Assembly: GCF_015751785.1 (NCBI RefSeq)
Contig: NZ_JADOTY010000001.1
Span: 2,356,001-2,420,000 of the forward strand
DNA: 64,000 nucleotides
Reading direction: 5' to 3'
Origin: Micromonospora vinacea
GTDB lineage: Bacteria > Actinomycetota > Actinomycetes > Mycobacteriales > Micromonosporaceae
Shown: positions 47,665-55,213 of the stretch, in pieces
Layout of the letters: each line of letters begins with the position of its first letter
Numbering within the stretch: the first letter of the stretch is position 1
Translations under genes and position numbers: made by a program
The notes under the pieces: generated by a model
What the model was told of the DNA's origin: nothing
The model's database searches: none
The model's input: only the letters and a program-made list of their open reading frames with translations

Positions 47665-48675
47665 TCAGGCGTCGCTGGTGGTGATGAGCACCTTGCCCAC
47701 CGTCGAGTCCTCCACCGCCTGGTGCGCCGCGGCCGCCTCGGCCAGCGGGTGGTAGTGCAGCGGCAGGCCGGCGTCCGCGCCGACCCGGATGCCACCCTGG
47801 CTGGCCGCTGCGGCCACGTCCTTCACGCCCTGCGCCTTGGCCCCCTTCGGCTCCGTGTAGACCAGCACGAACTGCCAGCGGGCGTTCGGGGCCATCATCG
47901 CCCGGATCGGGATGGTCACCTCGTCCCCACCGTTGTCGGCGTACATGCAGACCGCGCCGCCGTGCCGCAGCACCTGCACGTCGATCGAGGCGTTGCGGGC
48001 GGGGGACACCTCCACGATCGTGTGCACCCCGTCGGGGGCGATCTTGTGGACCTCCTCGACCACGTCCTGCTCCCGATAGTTGATCACGAAGGAGGCGCCG
48101 GCCGACGCCGCCAGCTGCGCCTTCTCCGCGCTGCTCACAGTGGCGATCACCGTGGCGTCGGCCCACCGGGCGAGCTGGATCGCGGCGTTGCCGACCGCGC
48201 CCGCGCCGCCCTGCACCAGCACCGTGTGATCCGCCAACGCGCCGGCCCGCAGCGTCTCCGGCATGAACTCGCCAGCGGTCAGACAGCGGTGCGCGGTGAG
48301 GAACGGAATGCCCAGGGCCGCACCCAGCTCGAACGGGGCGGCACCGAGGCGTACCGCCTGCCGGACCGGCACCAGCGTGTATTCCGCCGTCGTGCCCCAC
48401 GGCCGCTGCCAGGCGGCCTCCCAGACCCACACCCGCTCACCGATCAGGTCGGGGTCGACCCCCTCGCCGACCGCCTCGACCACCCCCGCGCCGTCCTGAC
48501 CGGGAATCTGCCACCCGTTCGGCGGGGCGTTGCGGCGGGACTTCCAGTCGGTCGGGTTGACCCCGGAGACCGCCATCCGCACCAGGACCTCGCCCGCACC
48601 CGGCTCCGGCACCGGCCGGTCGACCAGATTGAGCACCGAAGGGTCGCCGTTGCGCTCGTACACGATGGCCTTCAT
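47665..48675 (-). CDS. Zinc-free quinone oxidoreductase of the MDR family
   Basis: A 336-residue NADPH:quinone reductase-type protein. It has a GroES-like N-domain (VRMAVSGVNPTDWKSRRN, PGQDGAGVVEAVGEGV) and a Rossmann domain with VLVQGGAGAVGNAAIQLARW. Cysteine zinc ligands of true alcohol dehydrogenases are missing. It would reduce quinones or enones with NADPH. The ATG has a weak TAGAGA box 6 nt upstream. The HAD gene lies upstream on the opposite-facing side of the transcript. Confidence 0.9.
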   Translation of the reverse strand: MKAIVYERNGDPSVLNLVDRPVPEPGAGEVLVRMAVSGVNPTDWKSRRNAPPNGWQIPGQDGAGVVEAVGEGVDPDLIGERVWVWEAAWQRPWGTTAEYTLVPVRQAVRLGAAPFELGAALGIPFLTAHRCLTAGEFMPETLRAGALADHTVLVQGGAGAVGNAAIQLARWADATVIATVSSAEKAQLAASAGASFVINYREQDVVEEVHKIAPDGVHTIVEVSPARNASIDVQVLRHGGAVCMYADNGGDEVTIPIRAMMAPNARWQFVLVYTEPKGAKAQGVKDVAAAASQGGIRVGADAGLPLHYHPLAEAAAAHQAVEDSTVGKVLITTSDA

Positions 48676-48703
48676 CCGTGGTCTCTACCCCGCTCGACCC
48701 CTG

Positions 48704-49357
48704 TCAACCCAGCTCGTCCACCAGCTCCGGGGTCAGCTCACCGATCGCGTTCAGCGTCACCGCGGCCAGCCCGGCGGCGTCCGGGTCGAGCGGGTACGAG
48801 CCGTGCGGCACCGCTACCACCCGCATCCCCGCCGCCGCGGCGGAACGCACCCCGTTGGACGAGTCCTCCACCGCCGCACACCGCGTCGGTTCGACGCCGA
48901 GGCGCTGCGCCACGCTCAGGTACACGTCCGGTGCGGGCTTGCCCCGCTCGGTCTGCTCGGTGGAGAGGGTCGCGCCGAACGCGTCGGTCAGGCCGGTAGC
49001 CGCCAGCGCCGCCTCGATCAACCGGGTCGGCGACGAGCTGGCCAACCCGAGCGGCCACCGCGCGGCCAGCCGGCGGACGACCTGGTCGGCGCCGTCGATG
49101 AGGGGCACGTGCTCCCGGTAGCGTCGGGTCATCTCCTCGACCACCTCGACGGCGACCTGCTCCGCGGTGCGGTCCACGCCCAGCTCACCGCTGAGGTAGT
49201 GGGCCCACTCCCCGGTGCTCATCCCCATCAGTCGGCGCTGCGTATCCGGCTGCCACGCCCCGCCGTGCTCCGCCACGTACGCCCGGCGGACCTCCTCCCA
49301 CACCGGCTCGGAATCCACGATCACGCCGTCCAGGTCGAAGACCACCGCATCAGTCAC
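48704..49357 (-). CDS. HAD-superfamily phosphatase/phosphomutase-like
   Basis: A 217-residue HAD hydrolase, subfamily IA. Motif I is VVFDLDGVIVDSEP, motif II LASSSPT, motif III GKPAPDVYL and motif IV VEDSSNG. The helical cap (residues about 15-85) and size fit beta-phosphoglucomutase/sugar-phosphate phosphatases. Substrate unknown. GTG 49357 has AGGA about 8 nt upstream. It lies 32 nt downstream of the SCO6745-type gene. Confidence 0.88.
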   Translation of the reverse strand: MTDAVVFDLDGVIVDSEPVWEEVRRAYVAEHGGAWQPDTQRRLMGMSTGEWAHYLSGELGVDRTAEQVAVEVVEEMTRRYREHVPLIDGADQVVRRLAARWPLGLASSSPTRLIEAALAATGLTDAFGATLSTEQTERGKPAPDVYLSVAQRLGVEPTRCAAVEDSSNGVRSAAAAGMRVVAVPHGSYPLDPDAAGLAAVTLNAIGELTPELVDELG

Positions 49358-49389
49358 GGGCCCATCCTGCCCGACCGGTGGGCGTCCGG

Positions 49390-50256
49390 TCAGCCGGGCA
49401 GCGCGGGCAGACCGAGCGGGCTGCCCTCGGGCAACAGGGTGTGGCCGGACCGGGCGATCGGCTCCAGCAGCTCCCGGAGCCGGTCCGTGTCGGCGGGGCC
49501 GAGCGCATGCCACGGGTGCGCGGCGGCCCGGTCGGTGGCGTCCTCGACGGCCTGGAAGCCGGCCCTGGCGTGTTCGGTGGCCGCGCCGTCCCCGGTCAGC
49601 CAACCCCGCTCGGTGAGCCGCGTCCGGGCGGCGTGCCACTGCTCCTCGGACCAGCCCCGGCCCAGCAGGTACTGCGGCGACGAACCATCCAGCGCGACCC
49701 GCCCGGTCAGCGTCTCCACCGGGTCCAGGCCGGCGGCCACCAGTGCCGCCACGTGCCCGTCCCCCCGGTGCTCGCGCAGTGTGGTGGCGGCCTGCCAGAG
49801 CCGCGCCAGCGGGTACTCGCCGGCCGGGAGGGCCGCGTTCGCCGCGCCGAGCACCCGGCCGGCGGTCTGCGCCGCCGAGGCAGCCCGCTCCAGCAGGTCG
49901 GCGGCCTCCACCAGGTGCGACTCGGGTAGCTCGTAGGTCAGCTCGGCGAGCGCCTGCACGGCACCGGTCAGACGGGCCCGCAGCGCCTCCTGCGGGGTGG
50001 CCAACCGCCACACCGCAGGCAGTGCGCGGGCCACCATCGGCGGCGCGAAGTTGAAGAAGGCGGCGATCACCGGGGCCGCCTCGACGGCTCCCAGCGGCGC
50101 CGCCCGCCCGGCGAAGTAACCGCGCCAGTAGCCGCGCAGCCCGACCGCCTCGTACGCGGCCCGGGCCCGGGGGTGCAGGTAGGTGACAGCGTGCACCGGC
50201 TCGAAGTACGCCCACATCGACCGGGCGGTCCACCCAGGCTCGTCCAGCGCCGTCAC
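49390..50256 (-). CDS. SCO6745-family protein
   Basis: A 288-residue helical protein recognised as the SCO6745/SalK-like family by ARSMWAYFEPVHAVTYLHPRAR at its N-terminus, AFFNFAPPMVARALPAVW and the C-terminal winged-helix-like half (GRGWSEEQWHAARTRLTERGWL). Function unknown. GTG 50256 is favoured over GTG 50289 because GGAGG lies 5 nt before it and the longer form would begin inside a terminator palindrome. Confidence 0.82.
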   Translation of the reverse strand: MTALDEPGWTARSMWAYFEPVHAVTYLHPRARAAYEAVGLRGYWRGYFAGRAAPLGAVEAAPVIAAFFNFAPPMVARALPAVWRLATPQEALRARLTGAVQALAELTYELPESHLVEAADLLERAASAAQTAGRVLGAANAALPAGEYPLARLWQAATTLREHRGDGHVAALVAAGLDPVETLTGRVALDGSSPQYLLGRGWSEEQWHAARTRLTERGWLTGDGAATEHARAGFQAVEDATDRAAAHPWHALGPADTDRLRELLEPIARSGHTLLPEGSPLGLPALPG

Positions 50257-50285
50257 ATGCACCTCCGCGTCCCGGTTCCGGATGC

Positions 50286-50315
50286 TCACCCCGGGCGGCG
50301 AACCGCCCGGGGTGA
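50286..50315 (-). terminator. Hairpin after the FKBP gene
   Basis: Perfect 13-bp stem (50286-50298 with 50303-50315) with a CGAA loop, between the FKBP and SCO6745-type genes on the minus strand. Confidence 0.8.
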
Positions 50316-50406
50316 CGCCGAACCTACTGCCGCTGGGTGACGGGCCGGAAGCCCCATGTGAACAACTCCATCGCGGCCCGGCGACAACCGGGACGACCCG
50401 GACAGG

Positions 50407-51078
50407 TCACTGGGCGGCGAGTACGTCCACCACGAAGCGCAGCGGACCGGTCGGACGTCCACCGGCGGCGGCCTCGTCGTTGCCGTACGCCAGCTCGCCC
50501 GGGATGTCGAGCTGCACCCGGCTGCCCACTGTCACGCCGACCAGGCCCTGGTCCCAGCCGGGGATGACCTGGCCGACGCCGATCGGGAAGGTGGCCGGCT
50601 GCCCGGCCTTCCAGGAGGAGTCGAACTCCTTGCCGTCCTTGTAGAACACCCCCACGTAGTTGGTGGTGATGTTCTGGCCCTTCTGCACGGCCGGGCCCTT
50701 GCCCTTGATCAGCGGGGTGACGGTGAGCTTCTTCAGGTCGCCAGTGCCCGGCGTCACCGTCGGCTTGCTGCCCAGCGCCGGGTCGGCACCCTCGGGCAGT
50801 TGCGGTGCGGGCGGCGCGCCGGCCTCGTCGGGGGCCGGGGCGGAGGCGGACGGGGTCGCGTCGGCCTGGGTCTTGGGCTTGTCGTCGCCCCCGCCGATCG
50901 TCACGAAGACGCCGATCAGCACCCCGACCACGGCGACGGCCGCGAGGCCGCTGGCCCACGCGTTGCGCTTCCGCCTCGCGTCGGCGGCCTTCTTCTCCGC
51001 CAACTGGGCGGCCAGGCGGCGCCCCGACTTGGTTGCCGGGCTCTGGTCCGGGCCCTTCTGCTGCGTCCGCTCGCTCAC
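50407..51078 (-). CDS. Membrane-anchored FKBP-type peptidyl-prolyl isomerase
   Basis: A 223-residue protein. A basic cytoplasmic leader (RRLAAQLAEKKAADARRKRN) precedes a membrane anchor at about 42-62. A Pro/Ala-rich linker leads to an FKBP domain (about 115-223) with TNYVGVFYKDGKEFDSSW, IPGWDQGLVGVTVG and IPGELAYGNDEA. It should speed proline isomerisation of exported proteins outside the membrane. GTG 51078 is used, with AGGGAG 9 nt upstream. Confidence 0.9.
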   Translation of the reverse strand: MSERTQQKGPDQSPATKSGRRLAAQLAEKKAADARRKRNAWASGLAAVAVVGVLIGVFVTIGGGDDKPKTQADATPSASAPAPDEAGAPPAPQLPEGADPALGSKPTVTPGTGDLKKLTVTPLIKGKGPAVQKGQNITTNYVGVFYKDGKEFDSSWKAGQPATFPIGVGQVIPGWDQGLVGVTVGSRVQLDIPGELAYGNDEAAAGGRPTGPLRFVVDVLAAQ

Positions 51079-51224
51079 GTCGTCGACTCCCTGCTGCGAA
51101 GTGTGGCCGGCACCCGGTGCCGGGGGGAAAGCCGACGCACACGGTACCCGCACCGCGGCCTACCGTGCCCGCCGCGGACGCCCCGGATCGCCCAGTGCGA
51201 CAGTTCCGGGGCTTTCCCGGGCGG

Positions 51225-51863
51225 TTATTCCGGGACGACCATGAAGTCGGTCACGAACGAGGTGACCCGGCCGTCGGCGGCACGGCCGATCCAGGTGCCG
51301 TAGCAGCCGTCGCCCCAACCGGTGGTCACTGTGACGACGTTGGCGCCGCTGGCCTCGTCCAGGACAGCGGTGATCAGCCCCGGGACCGGGGAGGAGGGCA
51401 GCTTGTCGGGGATGAAGACCTCCTCGACCCGGTCGTAGTCCCAGCCTTCCAGGACACTGAGCGCTGTCGGGTCGGCGAGGGTGCCGGCGCCGGCGTCCAC
51501 CCCGTACCCGAAGTAGTCGTCCGCACCGAGCGTGGTGACGTCCTGGTCGCCAGCGACTGCCGGTTCCCAGCGGGTGGTCGGCTCGTCGGAGACCACCAGC
51601 TGAAACGCGGCCACCCGCCGGTCCACCTCGGCGTCCTCCCGGAGCACCACGGCCACCCAGGCGCGGGCGGCGTACCGCCCCGGCGGCACCGTGACAGTGA
51701 ACGGCTCGGCCTCCGGGCAGACCAGCGGGTCACACCCGACCACCTGGCCGGTGGGCAGCACGACGTCGCCGGCCGGGTGGGCCTCGATCAGGTACGCGCC
51801 GTGCTGGTCGGTGAAGCGGGCGCCGGGCGTCAGCAACCGGTCCAGATCAGGGGTGTACGGCAT
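51225..51863 (-). CDS. DUF4241 protein
   Basis: A 212-residue protein of the DUF4241 family: YTPDLDRLLTPGARFTDQHGAYLIEAHPAGDVVLPTGQVV in pieces at the N-terminus, VPPGRYAARAWVAVV, DYFGYGVDAGAGTLADP and TTGWGDGCYGTWIGRAADGRVTSFVTDF. Function unknown; some relatives occur near toxin-immunity genes. GGAGGAG lies before the ATG. It is downstream of Ku with a 73-nt gap. Confidence 0.85.
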   Translation of the reverse strand: MPYTPDLDRLLTPGARFTDQHGAYLIEAHPAGDVVLPTGQVVGCDPLVCPEAEPFTVTVPPGRYAARAWVAVVLREDAEVDRRVAAFQLVVSDEPTTRWEPAVAGDQDVTTLGADDYFGYGVDAGAGTLADPTALSVLEGWDYDRVEEVFIPDKLPSSPVPGLITAVLDEASGANVVTVTTGWGDGCYGTWIGRAADGRVTSFVTDFMVVPE

Positions 51864-51936
51864 GGGGGCTCCTCCGGTCGCCAGCGGCCGGCGGAGCGTA
51901 CCCGGCGAGGCGGACACCGCCGCCGCTGCCGTACGG

Positions 51937-52968
51937 TCAGGCGCTCTTGCGGGGTGCGGTCTTGCGCGCGGCGGTCTTCTTCGCCGGCTCCGCCTTCTTC
52001 GCGGGGGTCTTCTTGGCGGCGGTCTTCTTCGCCGGCTCGGCCGCCTTCTTCTCGGCCGTCTTCTTCGCCGCCGTCTTCTTCGCGGGCGCCTTGGCCGCCT
52101 TCTTCTCGGCTGCCTTCTGCGCCGACCGGGCCGACGAGATGGGCGTCGGTTCGCCACCACCGCCGCCACCGCCACGGGTGGGCTGCTCGCCGCGTGCCGC
52201 CTTGGCCCGCTCCACCGAGGCCTTCAACGCGGCCATCAGGTCCACAGCAGCCGCCGGGGCCTCCTCGACCTCCTCCGGCTGGACGACCTCCCGACCCTCC
52301 ACCTTGGCGTCGATGACCTCCTGCAACGCGGCCCGGTAGTCGTCGGTGAAGACGTCCGGCTCGAACTCGCCGGTCATCGAGTCGATCAGTGAGCTGGCCA
52401 TGGCCAGCTCCGGTGGGCGCACCTTGAGGTCCTCGTCGAGGAAACCGAAGTCGGGGGTACGGATCTCGTCCGGCCAGAGCATGGTGTTGAGCAGCAGCAC
52501 ACCCTCGCGGACCCGCAGCGTGGCCAGCTGCTCCCGCTGGCGCAGCGCCACCTTGACGATGGCCACCCGCTCCGAGTCGATCAGCGCGTCGCGCAGCAGC
52601 ACGTACGGCTTGGTCGCCGCGCCTTCCGGCTCGAGGAAGTAGGCCTTGTTGTAGAGGATCGGGTCGACCTGTTCGGCCGGCACGAACTCCAGCACGTCGA
52701 TGGCGCGGGAGCTGGTCAGCGGCAGGTCGGCGAAGTCCTCGTCGGTGAGGATCACCATCTCGCCGCCGCCGATGTCGTAGCCCTTGGCGATGTCGTCGTA
52801 GGTGACCTCTTCGCCGCAGACCGAGCAGGTGCGCTTGTAGCGGATCCGACCGCCGTCCTCACGGTGCACCTGGTGGAACCGAATGTCCTTCTCCTCGGTG
52901 GCCGAGTAGAGCTTCACCCCGATCGAGACGAGCCCGAACGACACGGCTCCCTTCCAGATGGCACGCAT
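51937..52968 (-). CDS. ku: DNA end-binding protein Ku
   Basis: A 343-residue homodimeric bacterial Ku, which holds broken DNA ends for non-homologous end joining. The Ku core (1-255) begins MRAIWKGAVSFGLVSIGVKLYSAT and has the zinc-hook-like Cys pair YKRTCSVCGEEV. An extended Lys/Ala-rich tail (about 280-343, AAKKTAEKKAAEPAKK-type repeats) should add non-specific DNA binding. It is divergent from the ligase genes with an 85-nt gap, forming a compact NHEJ locus. Confidence 0.96.
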   Translation of the reverse strand: MRAIWKGAVSFGLVSIGVKLYSATEEKDIRFHQVHREDGGRIRYKRTCSVCGEEVTYDDIAKGYDIGGGEMVILTDEDFADLPLTSSRAIDVLEFVPAEQVDPILYNKAYFLEPEGAATKPYVLLRDALIDSERVAIVKVALRQREQLATLRVREGVLLLNTMLWPDEIRTPDFGFLDEDLKVRPPELAMASSLIDSMTGEFEPDVFTDDYRAALQEVIDAKVEGREVVQPEEVEEAPAAAVDLMAALKASVERAKAARGEQPTRGGGGGGGEPTPISSARSAQKAAEKKAAKAPAKKTAAKKTAEKKAAEPAKKTAAKKTPAKKAEPAKKTAARKTAPRKSA

Positions 52969-53041
52969 CCTGCGCTCCCTTCCCCGGTATCGACCATGCT
53001 CGCATCCGAATGAACCGGACGCGAGGTGTTCGCCCTGCTAC

Positions 53042-53047
53042 TACAGT
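53042..53047 (+). promoter_or_regulatory. TACAGT -10 box of the NHEJ ligase operon
   Basis: TACAGT, 6 nt, then the GTG start at 53054; no Shine-Dalgarno. Confidence 0.5.
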
Positions 53048-53053
53048 CGGGTC

Positions 53054-53995
53054 GTGCCCGGCGCGCCGCTCAAGCCGATGCTCGCGATGACCGGGCCGCT
53101 CCCGGCGGGTGACGGCTGGGCCTACGAGTTCAAGTGGGACGGCGTCCGCGCTCTGGCTGACATCTCAGGTGGCCGTCAGCATCTGTATGCCCGCTCCGGC
53201 GTGGAGATCACCGCCGCGTACCCGGAGTTGGCCACCCTTCCCGAGCAGGTCGACGACGCACTGCTCGACGGTGAGGTGGTGCTCCTCGGCCAGGGCGGGC
53301 AGCCGTCGTTCACCGCGCTGGCCGAGCGGATGCACGTCCGGGACCGGGCGAAGGCGGCCCGGTTGGCAGCTGTCATGCCGGTGACGTACATGATCTTCGA
53401 CCTGCTCCGGCTCAACGGTGACGACCTGACCGGGTGGCCGTACGAGCGCCGCCGGGAGGCCCTCGACGCGCTCGCGCTCGGTGGCCCCCGGTGGGCGGTG
53501 CCGCCGATGTTCGCCGACGGGCCGGCCACCTACGAGGCGGCCGGGGAGCACGGCCTGGAGGGTGTGATGGCCAAGCGGGTCGGGGCCGTCTACCGCCCGG
53601 GGGTGCGCTCGCCGGACTGGGTGAAGGTCAAGCTGGAGGTGACCGGCGACTTCGTCATCGGCGGTTGGCGGCCGGGTGCGCGCCGGATCGGCGGGCTGCT
53701 GGTCGGGGTGCCCGGCCCGGACGGCCGGCTGATCTACCGCGGTCGGGTCGGCGGTGGCATCGGCGCGGCCATCGAGCGGCAGCTCCTCGCCGAGCTGGAG
53801 CCGCTGCGCTCCGGCGTGTCACCGTTCGCGCCGGGGATGCCGCGCGAGGATGCGCGGAGCGCCATCTGGGTAACACCCCAGGTGGTGGTGGAGGTGAAGT
53901 ACGGCCAGCGCACCCCCGACGGCCGGCTGCGCTTCCCCCGGGTGCTGCGGTTGCGCCCGGACAAGCCTCCGGAGGAGGTCGACGATGCCAGCTGA
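53054..53995 (+). CDS. ligD: ATP-dependent DNA ligase of the NHEJ system
   Basis: A 313-residue protein equal to the ligase domain of LigD. The nucleotidyltransferase motif I is YEFKWDGVRALA, with catalytic Lys27 accepting AMP. Further motifs are LLDGEVVLL, MIFDLLRLNG, GVMAKRV and WVKVKL. An OB-fold ends the protein. There is no polymerase or nuclease domain, so LigD is split here. GTG 53054 is preferred to earlier starts because the motif I spacing is normal and a -10 box lies 6 nt upstream. It overlaps the next gene by 11 nt. Confidence 0.9.
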   Translation: MPGAPLKPMLAMTGPLPAGDGWAYEFKWDGVRALADISGGRQHLYARSGVEITAAYPELATLPEQVDDALLDGEVVLLGQGGQPSFTALAERMHVRDRAKAARLAAVMPVTYMIFDLLRLNGDDLTGWPYERRREALDALALGGPRWAVPPMFADGPATYEAAGEHGLEGVMAKRVGAVYRPGVRSPDWVKVKLEVTGDFVIGGWRPGARRIGGLLVGVPGPDGRLIYRGRVGGGIGAAIERQLLAELEPLRSGVSPFAPGMPREDARSAIWVTPQVVVEVKYGQRTPDGRLRFPRVLRLRPDKPPEEVDDAS

Positions 53996-54896
53996 GCGGC
54001 TACGGGTGGACGTCGAGGGTCGCGCGCTTGAGCTGTCCAACCTGGACAAGGTGCTCTACCCGGCGGCCGGGTTCACCAAGGGTGAGGTGATCGACTACTA
54101 CACCCGGATCTCCCCGGTGCTGCTGCCGCACCTGCGGGACCGGCCCCTCACCCGGATCCGCTTCCCCAACGGGGTGGACGACAAGTCGTTCTTCGAAAAG
54201 AACAAGCCGGCCGCGACCCCGGACTGGGTGCGGGTGGAGAACCTGCCCGCGCCCGGGTCGACGAAGGGCCGGGAAACCATCGACTACGTGGTCGCCGACG
54301 ACCTGCCCACCCTGGTCTGGCTGGCCAACCTGGCCGCGTTGGAGCTGCACACACCGCAGTGGAAGGTGGGCGAGCACCCGGACATGATGGTCGTCGACCT
54401 GGACCCGGGACCGCCGGCCGGGCTCGCCGAGTGTTGCCCGGTGGCGGTGCTGATGCGCGACCGCCTCGCCGACGACGGCATCGAGTCGTACCCGAAGACC
54501 TCCGGCAAGAAGGGCATGCAGCTGTGCTGCCCGATCGCCGGCACCCAGCCGTCCGACCTGGTCTCCGACTACGCCCGGCGGATCGCCCAGGAGTTGGAGA
54601 AGGCCCACCCGAAGCTGATCGTGTCGAAGATGGCGAAGAACCTCCGACCGGGCAAGGTCTTCATCGACTGGAGCCAGAACAACGCGGCGAAGACCACGGT
54701 GGCGCCGTACTCGCTGCGGGCCCAGTCGGTGCCGTCGGTGTCGACGCCGCTGACCTGGGACGAGGTCGAGGCCGGCGCGCGCGGCCGGAAACCGGCCGTC
54801 CGCCAGTTCACCGCCGCCGAGGTCCTGGCCCGGGTCGAGGAGTACGACGACCTGCTCGGCCCCCTGCTCGACGGCGGCCCGGAACTGCCAGGCTGA
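53985..54896 (+). CDS. ligD: LigD-type polymerase/primase domain protein
   Basis: A 303-residue archaeo-eukaryotic primase-like polymerase that fills gaps at broken ends. It starts VEGRALELSNLDKVLYP, and has RIRFPNGVDDKSFFEKN, the metal-binding VVDLDPGPP (DxD), SGKKGMQL and PYSLRAQ with SVSTPLTWDEV. No nuclease (3'-phosphoesterase) domain is attached. The two-gene split is known in actinobacteria. The ATG lies inside the ligase gene, giving an 11-nt overlap and likely coupling. Confidence 0.93.
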   Translation: MPAERLRVDVEGRALELSNLDKVLYPAAGFTKGEVIDYYTRISPVLLPHLRDRPLTRIRFPNGVDDKSFFEKNKPAATPDWVRVENLPAPGSTKGRETIDYVVADDLPTLVWLANLAALELHTPQWKVGEHPDMMVVDLDPGPPAGLAECCPVAVLMRDRLADDGIESYPKTSGKKGMQLCCPIAGTQPSDLVSDYARRIAQELEKAHPKLIVSKMAKNLRPGKVFIDWSQNNAAKTTVAPYSLRAQSVPSVSTPLTWDEVEAGARGRKPAVRQFTAAEVLARVEEYDDLLGPLLDGGPELPG

Positions 54897-54987
54897 CGCC
54901 AGGGTGACGTTGGGTTCCTGGGGCCAGGGGCGGCGGTACCCGTGACAGAGCGTCGCGGGCCTCGGGGCCCCGTGCGGCCACTCACCA

Positions 54988-55113
54988 CCTTTGCTCTGCT
55001 TACCTGTACGCACCACCGCGTTTAGCTGGGACTTTGAGGCGGCCCACGCAGTCGAGGGGTGGAAACTTTCCTCACGGGGCGTGTGCGTCGCATATAGGTA
55101 AGCAGAGCAAAGG
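54988..55113. mobile_element. 126-bp MITE-like element with 18-bp inverted ends
   Basis: CCTTTGCTCTGCTTACCT (54988-55005) and its exact complement (55096-55113) bound a 90-nt centre with no gene. The ends are AT-richer than the surroundings. It lies in the 317-nt convergent gap between the NHEJ polymerase and the next gene. The short centre suggests a non-autonomous element or a long hairpin terminator; no target-site duplication was evident. Confidence 0.65.
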
Positions 55114-55213
55114 CTCTGAGTTGGGGCCGTGGCCCGTAGCGGGGTTACCTGATGTGATCGGCCGGCGCCCGCCGCGAGGGGTGGACGCCGGCCGAAGGGG
55201 AGCTGGCGGTGGG

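Noticed and set aside
50257..50289. Longer N-terminus of the SCO6745-family protein from GTG 50289
   Set aside because: It would begin inside a perfect terminator palindrome and lacks a ribosome site, whereas GTG 50256 has GGAGG at 5 nt.
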